NCBI GenBank assembly: GCA_902768995.1
Contig: CACXNN010000014.1
Location: 1-29,010 of the forward strand
Direction: 5' to 3'
Origin: an uncultured Eubacteriales bacterium
GTDB lineage: Bacteria; Bacillota; Clostridia; Christensenellales; CAG-138
Length of the DNA: 29,010 bases
Shown here piece by piece: positions 22,712 through 29,010 of this stretch. The notes under the pieces are model-generated. The model made no database searches, had not been told where the DNA came from, and was given only the letters and a program-made list of their open reading frames with translations. Made by a program: the position numbers and the translations under genes. Positions within the stretch are counted from its first letter, which is position 1; the number at the start of each line of letters is the position of its first letter.

Positions 22712-23752
22712 ATGCTGTCTGTTGTCTATCGCGGCAAGGGGGACTTCGCCCTGCTGGACAAGCCCCTGCCCCAGCTCCAGGACGAGAAGGACGCCATCGT
22801 GCGGGTGACCCTCTCTTCCATCTGCCAGAGCGACATCCACATCAAGCACGGGAGCGTGCCCCGGGCCGTCCCCGGCACCACCGTGGGCCACGAGTTCGTG
22901 GGCGTGGTGGAGGAGGTGGGCCCCGGCGTGAAGAAGCTGAAGCCCGGCATGCGGGTGGCCGCCAACGTGGAGACCTTCTGCGGGGAGTGCTTCTTCTGCA
23001 AGCGGGGGTTCGTGAACAACTGCACCGACAAGAACGGCGGCTGGGCCCTTGGCTGCCGCATCGACGGGGGCCAGGCGCCCTTCGTGCGGGTGCCCTTCGC
23101 GGACAACGGGCTCACGCCCATCCCGGAGGGGATCAGCGACGAGAAGGCGCTCTTTACCGGCGACATCCTGGCCACGGGCTACTGGGCCGCTGGTCTTGGG
23201 GAGATCCAGCCGGCGGACACGGTGGCCGTCATCGGCGCGGGGCCCACGGGCATGTGCACCCTCATGAGCTGCCGGCTCTACAGCCCGGCCACCCTCATCG
23301 CCATCGACACCAACGAGGATCGGCTGGCCCTCGCCCGAGAGAAGGGGCTGGCGGACGTGACGCTGAACCCCCTGACCTGCGATATCGAGGCGGAGGTGAA
23401 GGCTCTCACCGAGGGCCGGGGCGCGGACACGGTGCTGGAGGTGGCGGGGGCCAGGAACACCTTCGAGCTTGCCTGGCGGATCGCCCGACCCAACGCGGTG
23501 GTCTGCGTGGTGGCCCTGTACGACCAGCCCCAGGTGATCCCCCTGCCGGACATGTACGGGAAGAACCTGATCTTCAAGACCGGCGGCGTGGACGGGAACA
23601 AGTGCGAGGAGATATTGAAGCTCATCAAGGCCGGGCGGCTGGACCCCAGCTTCCTCATCACCCACCGCTACCCCCTCAAGGACGCTATGGCGGCCTACGA
23701 GCTGTTCGAAAAGAAGGAGGACGGGGTCATCAAAGTGGCCCTGGAGCCGTAA
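22712..23752 (+). CDS. Zinc-dependent medium-chain alcohol dehydrogenase
   Basis: A 346-residue MDR-family dehydrogenase oxidising an alcohol or polyol with NAD(P). The catalytic zinc site is C38 in SSICQSD, H60-E61 in VGHEF and D151 in FTGDILATGYWAA. The structural zinc cysteines are C90, C93, C96 and C104 (CGECFFC then NNC). The Rossmann motif is VIGAGPTGMC (about 173-182), and an Asp at the end of the second strand (IAIDTNEDR) suggests NAD. The substrate is not predictable; neighbours give no pathway. The start has AAGGAG. A three-hairpin repeat follows directly. Confidence 0.9.
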   Translation: MLSVVYRGKGDFALLDKPLPQLQDEKDAIVRVTLSSICQSDIHIKHGSVPRAVPGTTVGHEFVGVVEEVGPGVKKLKPGMRVAANVETFCGECFFCKRGFVNNCTDKNGGWALGCRIDGGQAPFVRVPFADNGLTPIPEGISDEKALFTGDILATGYWAAGLGEIQPADTVAVIGAGPTGMCTLMSCRLYSPATLIAIDTNEDRLALAREKGLADVTLNPLTCDIEAEVKALTEGRGADTVLEVAGARNTFELAWRIARPNAVVCVVALYDQPQVIPLPDMYGKNLIFKTGGVDGNKCEEILKLIKAGRLDPSFLITHRYPLKDAMAAYELFEKKEDGVIKVALEP

Positions 23753-23764
23753 GAGTTCTTCTTT

Positions 23765-23902
23765 GCCGCTTTTTCTCTTTGTACAAAGAGAAAAAGCGGC
23801 GCAAAAAGAGAAACTCATATGGGATAATGGGGATGTGAACGACAGCCATATATCCCAGTCGAAGTTCTTTTGGTCTTCCCTTTTCTTTCAAGAAAAGGGA
23901 AG
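23765..23902. repeat. Three-hairpin repeat, copy C
   Basis: Hairpin 1 (23765-23800) is a perfect 36-base palindrome with arm GCCGCTTTTTCTCTTTGT. Then comes AAAAAGAGAAACTCA. A weaker central stem pairs TGGG/CCCA and ATGT/ATAT around 23828-23856. Hairpin 3 pairs CTTCCCTTTTCTT (23875-23887) with AAGAAAAGGGAAG (23890-23902). It repeats the order at 24536-24672. No T tail follows hairpin 1, so it is not an ordinary terminator, although it sits just after the dehydrogenase stop. Confidence 0.8.
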
Positions 23903-23938
23903 GAAGCTTTCAATAATTCCTTATAAAAAGAGGTTTTC

Positions 23939-24523
23939 ATGAAAACGCTGTTGTACGTGGATTGCTGCATCCGAAGGGAACAGTCCCGGACCAGGAAGCT
24001 GGCCGAGGCATTTTTGGGGAACCTGCCGGAGGGGTGGCAGGTGGAGAAAGTGGTGCTCATGGACGAGCCCCTGCTGCCGCTGATGGAGGGCGGGTTCGCC
24101 CAGCGGGACGAGCTGCTGCAGCGGGGCGACTTCACCCACCGGCGGTTCGACTACGCCTGGCAGTTCCAGCGGGCGGACGCCATCCTGATCGCCGCGCCCT
24201 TCTACGATCTGTCCATTCCGGCGCTCCTGAAGGTGTACATTGAGAACGTGTCCGTGGACGGGATCACCTTTCTCTGCGACGCCGACGGCCTCAGGGGAAA
24301 CTGCCGTGCCAGGAGCATGACCTTCCTCACCAGCCGGGGCGGGTTCTACGAGAACAGCCCCGACGAGATGGGTTCCCGGTACATGGAGGCCCTCTGCGGC
24401 TTCTTCGGCACCGGGACCTACCGTTGCGTCGCCGCCGACGGGGTGGACATGGACCCCGCCCAGACGCCGGGGATCATAGCGGAAGCGTGCGAGAGAGCTG
24501 CGCAGGCAGCGAAGGAGCTATAA
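23939..24523 (+). CDS. Flavodoxin-fold NAD(P)H oxidoreductase (AzoR-like)
   Basis: A 194-residue protein of the flavodoxin-like NAD(P)H oxidoreductase family (azoreductase/quinone reductase). The first strand and phosphate-binding loop are LLYVDCCIRREQSRTRKLAEAFL. The FMN-ring motif is APFYDLSIPALLKVYIENV (about 86-104; AzoR relatives have PMYNFSIPxxLK). The second flavin loop is LTSRGGFYENSP (about 130-141). The likely reaction is FMN-dependent two-electron reduction of quinones or azo compounds in the cytoplasm. The ribosome binding site is weak (AAGAGG). The gene is flanked by direct copies of the three-hairpin repeat. Confidence 0.85.
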   Translation: MKTLLYVDCCIRREQSRTRKLAEAFLGNLPEGWQVEKVVLMDEPLLPLMEGGFAQRDELLQRGDFTHRRFDYAWQFQRADAILIAAPFYDLSIPALLKVYIENVSVDGITFLCDADGLRGNCRARSMTFLTSRGGFYENSPDEMGSRYMEALCGFFGTGTYRCVAADGVDMDPAQTPGIIAEACERAAQAAKEL

Positions 24524-24535
24524 ACTTCTTTCTTT

Positions 24536-24672
24536 GCCGCTTTTTCTCTTTAGACAAAGAGAAAAAGCGGCGGAAAAAGAGAAACTCAAGAAGAATAATG
24601 GGAAGTACAGCGCGAGCCATACTTCCCATTTGTGTTTCTTTTGGGTGCCTTTTCTTTACAAAGAAAAGGCAC
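24536..24672. repeat. Three-hairpin repeat, copy D
   Basis: Hairpin 1 pairs GCCGCTTTTTCTCTTT (24536-24551) with AAAGAGAAAAAGCGGC (24556-24571). Hairpin 2 pairs ATGGGAAGT (24598-24606) with ACTTCCCAT (24621-24629). Hairpin 3 pairs GTGCCTTTTCTTT (24645-24657) with AAAGAAAAGGCAC (24660-24672). Order, spacing and linkers (AAAAAGAGAAACTCA, GTTTCTTTTGG) match copy C, while stem sequences differ with pairing kept. It lies between the reductase stop and the amylase stop, which converge here. Confidence 0.82.
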
Positions 24673-24680
24673 AAATGCCA

Positions 24681-26324
24681 TTATTTTCCTATAACAACAC
24701 TGGTCTGGCCGTCCAGGGTCAGGGAGCTGCCGTTGACGCCGGTGAGCTGGGCGGAGCCCAGGCCGATGGAGGCCCGGAGGGTCTTGAAGTCGCCCAGCTT
24801 GGCAAGGTCGATGGTCTGGGCGCTCTTGGTGGGATTGTGGAGGACCAGCACGGTGTTCCCGTCCAGCGTGGCGGTGAACCCGCCCACCTTGGAATCCGGG
24901 ATGGACACGCTCTTATACTCGCCCCGGGCGATGGCGGGGTTTGCCTTGCGGATCATGATGAGCTTCTTATAATAGGTATAGAGGCTCTTCTCGTCCGCCT
25001 TCTGGTCCTTGACCCCCTTCTGGATCTGCTTGTCCCGGCCGTAGGTGGTGCCTTCGGGGTCCTTGGTGGTGTCCCCGTCCCCCCAGACCATGGCGAGCCG
25101 CCGGTTGGCGTCGGTCTGGGCGCTGCCCCGGGAGCCCCGCATGCCCAGCTCCTCCCCGTAGTAGAGGAAGGGGGACCCGGGCCCCAGAATGTACATATTG
25201 GCGGCCATCTGCATGTAGCCGGACTCCACGGTCAGATACCCGGCCACCCGGTCCGTGTCGTGGTTCGCCAGGAAGGGCACGAACATGGCGTCCGGGTTCT
25301 TGCCTTCGATGCTCTTGAGATACTGCTCCACGTACTTCGTGAGGGCCCCCGCGTTCCCCTGCTTGGCGGCGGTGGCGAAGCGCCCCTCGGACCCGGAGGC
25401 GGTGAAGTTGAAGCAGTTGGTGGCGGGGTAGTAGATGCCGGTGATGGCGTCCGGGTCCCAGACCTCGGCCACGGTGTAGAGGCCGGGGTACTCCGAGCGC
25501 AGGGTGGACAGGTACTCCTGCCAGAATTCCTCGCTCTTCTTGTGGTCCCCGAAATACACGTACTTGGCGGCGTCGAACCTAAACCCGTCGATGCCCCGGT
25601 CGAGATAGTACCGGGAGACCTTCAAAACCTCCTCCCGGACGGCGGGGTTGTCGAAGTTCAGCTCCGGCATGCCCCCGTCGAAGTTGCACTCATAGTAGAT
25701 GTTGGTGCCGGACAGGGCGGAGAAGGCCCGGCCCGCGGGCGCTTTCTCGCCCTGGGTACAATAGGTATAGAAATCGTAATAGGGATCGTCCTTGATATCC
25801 TGCCGGTGGGCCTTGGTGAAGGCGCCGAACCAGGCGTTCGACCGGGCGGTGTGGTTGATGACCATATCGAGGATCAGCTTCACGCCCCGCTGATGGCAGA
25901 GGGCGACGAGCTCGTCCAGATCCGCCTGGGTGCCGAAGTCCGGGTCGATCTCGTAGTAGTCCGCCACGTCATACTTATGATAGGAAGGGGACTTGAAGAT
26001 GGGGGAGAGCCAGATGCCCTCGATGCCCAATGACTTGCCGGAGTTGGGGTCCCCGTCGTTCAGGTAGTCGAACCGGTTTATGATGCCCCTGAGGTCCCCG
26101 ATGCCGTCCCCGTTGGAGTCGGCGAAGGAGCCCACGAAGATCTCGTAGAATACCCGGGCGTTGTCCGCCACGGCGTAGTCGGTCTTCAGCGGCGCGGCGG
26201 TGGGCGCCTCCGTGGGCGCGGGAGCCTCCGTAGGCGCGGGCGCTTCGGCGGCCTTCTTCTTGCAGGCGAAGCAGGATGCCAGCAGCAGCGCGGCCAGCAG
26301 CAGGGCAAATATACGTTTGACCAT
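24681..26324 (-). CDS. GH13 alpha-amylase family lipoprotein
   Basis: A 547-residue surface lipoprotein. The start is ATG 26324, with GGAGGGG upstream and a lipoprotein signal starting there (MVKRIFALLLAALLLASC, lipobox LLAS-C18). A Thr/Ala/Pro linker (about 25-45) precedes the (beta/alpha)8 GH13 domain. Conserved regions are DMVINHT (I), GFRFDAAKY with the nucleophile Asp (II), VAEVWD with the acid/base Glu (III) and FLANHDTDR (IV). VFYEIFVGSFADSNGDGIGDL, a family start motif, carries a calcium-type loop. A C-terminal beta domain ends the protein. It hydrolyses alpha-1,4-glucans at the cell surface. The divergent neighbour cluster ends in a sugar-binding lipoprotein that may capture the products. 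Confidence 0.92.
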   Translation of the reverse strand: MVKRIFALLLAALLLASCFACKKKAAEAPAPTEAPAPTEAPTAAPLKTDYAVADNARVFYEIFVGSFADSNGDGIGDLRGIINRFDYLNDGDPNSGKSLGIEGIWLSPIFKSPSYHKYDVADYYEIDPDFGTQADLDELVALCHQRGVKLILDMVINHTARSNAWFGAFTKAHRQDIKDDPYYDFYTYCTQGEKAPAGRAFSALSGTNIYYECNFDGGMPELNFDNPAVREEVLKVSRYYLDRGIDGFRFDAAKYVYFGDHKKSEEFWQEYLSTLRSEYPGLYTVAEVWDPDAITGIYYPATNCFNFTASGSEGRFATAAKQGNAGALTKYVEQYLKSIEGKNPDAMFVPFLANHDTDRVAGYLTVESGYMQMAANMYILGPGSPFLYYGEELGMRGSRGSAQTDANRRLAMVWGDGDTTKDPEGTTYGRDKQIQKGVKDQKADEKSLYTYYKKLIMIRKANPAIARGEYKSVSIPDSKVGGFTATLDGNTVLVLHNPTKSAQTIDLAKLGDFKTLRASIGLGSAQLTGVNGSSLTLDGQTSVVIGK

Positions 26325-26360
26325 GGCTATACCCCTCCAGGATGGCAGTTTATATATAAT

Positions 26361-26389
26361 GGTATACCTATATAGGGCGGTTTTGTCAA
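26361..26389 (-). promoter_or_regulatory. Sigma-A promoter of the amylase gene
   Basis: On the - strand TTGACA (26389-26384), a 17-base spacer and TATACC (26366-26361). The -10 lies in a perfect GGTATACC palindrome (26361-26368), a possible operator. It is back-to-back with the rightward promoter at 26399. Confidence 0.75.
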
Positions 26390-26398
26390 GATACAGCC

Positions 26399-26427
26399 TT
26401 TTCATCGGCCCCGATCTATGCTATAAC
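26399..26427 (+). promoter_or_regulatory. Promoter placing transcription start at the ATG (leaderless)
   Basis: TTTTCA (26399-26404), a 17-base spacer and TATAAC (26422-26427). The ATG begins at 26435, seven to eight bases after the -10, which is where transcription should start. Confidence 0.55.
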
Positions 26428-26434
26428 TACAGGT

Positions 26435-26920
26435 ATGGAACTTAACGCGCTATATGAATCGGAAGAACTGCCCCGGGCCCAGGCCGCCGAGAAGCGGACG
26501 AGCCGGGCCATGGGCATCGTGGCCGCGGCGGGCCTGGTCCTCTGCGTCCTCTTCTGCTGCTTCACCACCCGCAAAAACCAGGACGTGACGCTGCCCCTCA
26601 CCGTGGGTACCTCCATCCTGGCGGGCTGGATCGTGATCTTCCTGTCCCACAGCCGCCTGGACCGCGCCCGGGCCCAGGCCCGCCACGCGGAGCTTATGCT
26701 CACGGGCCCCCGGGAGACCTACGAGGGCCGGTTCGAAAAGCTCCCGGGGGTCTACCGGGTGAAGAAGGGGGTAGCCATCCGCAAGGTCCGCCTCCAGGAG
26801 GAACTCCACGAGACCATGCTCACCGTCAGCGACGAGAAGGCGGACCGGCTGCCGGACGCCTTCACGGGCCGGGTGGAGACGGTCTACGACTGCATCGTGG
26901 CCTTTAGAGAGGAGGGATAG
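26435..26920 (+). CDS. Two-helix membrane protein of unknown function
   Basis: A 161-residue protein. A charged N-terminus (ELPRAQAAEKRTSRA) is followed by membrane helices at about 26-43 (MGIVAAAGLVLCVLFCCF) and 53-71 (LPLTVGTSILAGWIVIFLS). A soluble domain of about 90 residues follows (ETYEGRFEKLPGVYRVKKGVAIRKVRLQ, then TGRVETVYDCIVAF). With both helices N-terminal and a basic RLDRARAQAR after the second, the domain is probably cytoplasmic. I do not recognise a family. The transcript appears leaderless, with no ribosome binding site. The next gene starts two bases after its stop and has its own AGGAGGG site. Confidence 0.7.
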   Translation: MELNALYESEELPRAQAAEKRTSRAMGIVAAAGLVLCVLFCCFTTRKNQDVTLPLTVGTSILAGWIVIFLSHSRLDRARAQARHAELMLTGPRETYEGRFEKLPGVYRVKKGVAIRKVRLQEELHETMLTVSDEKADRLPDAFTGRVETVYDCIVAFREEG

Positions 26921-26922
26921 GC

Positions 26923-27468
26923 ATGAAGGGCATCCTGAAAAACCTCCACCGCTACGTGCTCTGGGCCATCGTCAGCTGCGTCTTCTGGGCCTTCGTCATC
27001 TCCCGGATCACCGACGCCCCGGCGGCCAGGAAGCTGATCCTGTACGCGGACCTGGACGCCATGGACCGGCCGGGCCTGGTGGCGGCTCTCGAGGAGGAGA
27101 TGCCCGAAAACATCCGCTTCGTGGAGCCGTTGCTGTTCGTGGACGCCATGTTCGAGCCCGCCAGCGTCTCCAAGGGGGACATGTTCGTGGTCTCCGAGGC
27201 CCAGGCGGAGGGGGTCCTCCAGGACCTGGCCGTCATCGATAGGGCCGCCTTCCCGGGCCAGCGCTTCTACGAGTTCGACGGCAAGGCCTACGGCATCCTC
27301 CTTTACGACGAGGAGCAGGGGGTCCGCATCGCCGCCAAGTACCTGGCCTACGAGCCGGGGGAGATTTACTACCTCTTTTTCAACGCCAAGTCCGGCCACA
27401 TCGCCCCCTGGAACGGCGACGACGATGCCGCCCTCCGCGCCGCCAGGAAGCTGCTGACGCTGGAGTGA
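26923..27468 (+). CDS. Single-helix membrane protein of unknown function
   Basis: A 181-residue protein with GGAGGGA 6 bases before the ATG. One membrane helix (about 12-28, VLWAIVSCVFWAFVISR) anchors it. The rest is an alpha/beta domain with KLILYADLDAMDRPGLVAAL, DMFVVSEAQAEGVLQDLAVID and YEPGEIYYLFFNAKSGHI. Alternating strands and helices, and the VVSEAQAEGVLQ stretch, recall half of a periplasmic-binding-protein-like fold, but this is not firm. It is co-transcribed with the preceding membrane protein, so the two probably work together at the membrane. Gene pairs of this sort can have roles near extracellular sugar use, but there is no direct evidence here. Confidence 0.72.
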   Translation: MKGILKNLHRYVLWAIVSCVFWAFVISRITDAPAARKLILYADLDAMDRPGLVAALEEEMPENIRFVEPLLFVDAMFEPASVSKGDMFVVSEAQAEGVLQDLAVIDRAAFPGQRFYEFDGKAYGILLYDEEQGVRIAAKYLAYEPGEIYYLFFNAKSGHIAPWNGDDDAALRAARKLLTLE

Positions 27469-27585
27469 AGGGCTTACGAACGGCCTTTTGTACGTCCTCC
27501 CGTATCCAGGGGGGACTTTTGATTTTCGCCGGATTTTTTCCTCCAAAAAATACTTCAACTTTTTAACAAATTGCCGCCCGTATAA

Positions 27586-27614
27586 TTGACTTTTGTGTAT
27601 CGTGGGTGTAAATT
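27586..27614 (+). promoter_or_regulatory. Promoter of the solute-binding protein gene
   Basis: TTGACT (27586-27591), a 17-base spacer and TAAATT (27609-27614), about 95 bases before the ATG. GTATAATT just before and AATTATATAC just after form an imperfect inverted repeat around the promoter, a possible regulator site. The rest of the 246-base gap shows only a weak AAGG/CCTT hairpin after the upstream stop. Confidence 0.5.
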
Positions 27615-27714
27615 ATATACATCGCGGGGGAAGTGGCGGTGCTGTTGGCGTTTCCGCGGAACCCGGATGAAAAACGTACGGCATGAAAATGCACAAATCA
27701 CAGGAGGAACAAGC

Positions 27715-29010
27715 ATGAAAAAAACGTTAGCTATCGTACTCGCTCTCGTCATGGTTCTGGCTCTGGTCGCCTGCTCTGGCAAGACCGGCACCGAGACCCC
27801 CGCGCCTCAGACCGGCACCGAGACCAAGACCGATACGAGCAGCAGCCCGCTGGCCGGCACCTATGACATCACTGTCTGGGTCGGTGAAGCCGCTGTCGAT
27901 CTGACCAAGAAGCAGATCGACGACTTCAACAAGAACAACGAACTGGGCATCACCTTCAACGCCATCGTCAACGGCGTGTCCGAAGCGACCTCTGCGGATC
28001 AGATGCTGGTCGACGTTTCCGTCGGCGCGGACATCTACTGCTTCGCCCAGGATCAGTTCGCCCGCCTGGTGCAGGGCGGCGCCCTGGCTGAGCTGGACGC
28101 GGAAGCGGCCAAGGAAGTCAAGGCTGCCAACGATCCCGGCGTCGTGGCCGCTGCCACCACCGGCGACAAGATGTATGCCTACCCGCTGACCTCGGATAAC
28201 GGCTACTTCATGTACTACGACAAGACCGTCATCCCCGAGGAAGATGTGGACTCTCTGGAGAAGCTGATCGCGGACTGCGAAGCCGCGGGCAAGTATTTCG
28301 CCTTTGAGACCAACACCTCCGCCTGGTACATCGCCTCCTGGTTCTTCGCCACCGGCTGCAAGTCCGAGTGGACCACCGACGATGCGGGCAACTTCATCTC
28401 CGTGGCCGACGACTTCAACTCCGACAAGGGCCTCATCGCCGTCAAGGGCATGAAGAAGCTGGTCGACTCCAAGTTCCATGTGTCCTCCTCCTCCGGCGAC
28501 GAGTTCGCCTCCGACGCGGCCATCGTGGTCACCGGTACCTGGAACTTCGAAGCCATCCAGAAGCTCTTGGGCGACCATATGGGCGTCACCGACCTGCCCT
28601 CCTTCGAGGTGGACGGCAAGGAGTATCACCTGGGTTCCTTCAACGGCTGCAAGCTCATGGGTGTCAAGCCCCAGTCCGATTCTCTGCGGCTGCTGGCCCT
28701 CCAGCTCCTCGCTGAGTACCTGACCGACGAAGCCCGCCAGATGGAGCGGTTCAACACCCTGTCCTGGGGTCCCTCCAACCTGAACGCTCAGAAGTCCGAC
28801 GCGGTCCAGAACAACCCCGGCCTGGCCGCCCTGCTCAAGCAGAACCAGTACTCCCGTCCTCAGGGCCAGATCCACGGCGCCTGGTGGGATATCGCCAAGG
28901 TCATCGGTGACGACGTGAAGGCTGCCACCGACGAAGCCGGCCTCAAGCAGGCTCTGCAGAACTACTACGACAAGATCTCCGCTCTGTTCACCATGACCGA
29001 GGAGGAGAAG
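27715..29010 (+). CDS. Sugar ABC transporter substrate-binding lipoprotein (3' end beyond window)
   Basis: 432 residues are visible, running off the window, and the protein is probably nearly complete. CAGGAGG lies 7 bases before the ATG. The lipoprotein signal is MKKTLAIVLALVMVLAL with lipobox LVAC (Cys20), then a Thr/Glu linker. The mature part begins YDITVWVGEAAVDLTKKQIDDF, the start typical of family 1 (MalE-type) extracellular binding proteins. It continues through YPLTSDNGYFMYYDKTVIPEED, AAIVVTGTWNFEAIQ and MERFNTLSWGPSNLN. Permease genes would be expected just outside. Codon use shifts to more T-ending codons (GCT, TCT, GTC/GTT mix) than neighbours, which fits high expression. Ligand preference is inferred only from the nearby amylase. 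Confidence 0.9.
   Translation, partial: MKKTLAIVLALVMVLALVACSGKTGTETPAPQTGTETKTDTSSSPLAGTYDITVWVGEAAVDLTKKQIDDFNKNNELGITFNAIVNGVSEATSADQMLVDVSVGADIYCFAQDQFARLVQGGALAELDAEAAKEVKAANDPGVVAAATTGDKMYAYPLTSDNGYFMYYDKTVIPEEDVDSLEKLIADCEAAGKYFAFETNTSAWYIASWFFATGCKSEWTTDDAGNFISVADDFNSDKGLIAVKGMKKLVDSKFHVSSSSGDEFASDAAIVVTGTWNFEAIQKLLGDHMGVTDLPSFEVDGKEYHLGSFNGCKLMGVKPQSDSLRLLALQLLAEYLTDEARQMERFNTLSWGPSNLNAQKSDAVQNNPGLAALLKQNQYSRPQGQIHGAWWDIAKVIGDDVKAATDEAGLKQALQNYYDKISALFTMTEEEK

Noticed and set aside
22430..23818. 462-codon open frame on the - strand including the tandem repeat
   Set aside because: It runs antisense through the alcohol dehydrogenase; the Leu/Ser-rich stretch is only the 18-bp repeat translated.

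Overview
The window looks like chromosomal DNA of a GC-rich Clostridia-type Firmicute, probably gut-associated. The evidence is Gram-positive-style lipoproteins and SH3b proteins, strong AGGAGG ribosome binding sites, consensus sigma-A promoters, the DapL route to diaminopimelate, a type I-alpha glutamine synthetase and high GC. I cannot name the species. There is no phage, plasmid or CRISPR signature. The unusual content is between the genes: several families of multi-hairpin repeats, some with compensatory changes between copies.

Layout. 1-4300 (+ strand): a small helical protein with an EF-hand-like loop; an ECF sigma factor fused in frame to an unrecognised 268-residue domain, behind an ECF-type promoter; an Lrp/AsnC regulator overlapping a class I/II aminotransferase gene that is broken by a deletion and frameshift; and D-lyxose isomerase. 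4300-7500 (mostly - strand): a lipoprotein flanked by two inverted copies of a structured repeat, a secreted four-SH3b protein, a cluster of hairpins built partly from tRNA-Glu 3' ends, and tRNA-Glu(CTC).

7505-17530 (- strand): a tandem GT2-like protein that has lost its catalytic aspartates, then, read in transcription order, pyrG-glnA-dapF-dapL-glmS-guaA. GlnA makes glutamine and PyrG, GlmS and GuaA consume it, so this is effectively a glutamine-economy cluster that also feeds peptidoglycan precursors. pyrG has an internal in-frame deletion of about 24 conserved residues. 17794-22371 (- strand): MoxR ATPase, DUF58 protein, membrane transglutaminase and a small membrane protein, forming one operon.

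22500-29010: an 18-bp tandem repeat, a zinc alcohol dehydrogenase and a flavodoxin-fold reductase, the last two each followed by a copy of a three-hairpin repeat. Then come a GH13 amylase lipoprotein (-), two unknown membrane proteins on a probably leaderless transcript (+), and a sugar ABC transporter binding lipoprotein cut by the window end. Amylase and binding protein suggest local uptake of alpha-glucan products.

The best candidates for something undescribed are the structured element present at 4295-4490 and inverted at 5615-5789, the hairpin cluster at 7040-7359, and the sigma-factor fusion. The two micro-deletions, one of them in a normally essential gene, should be checked as possible assembly artefacts before any biological reading.
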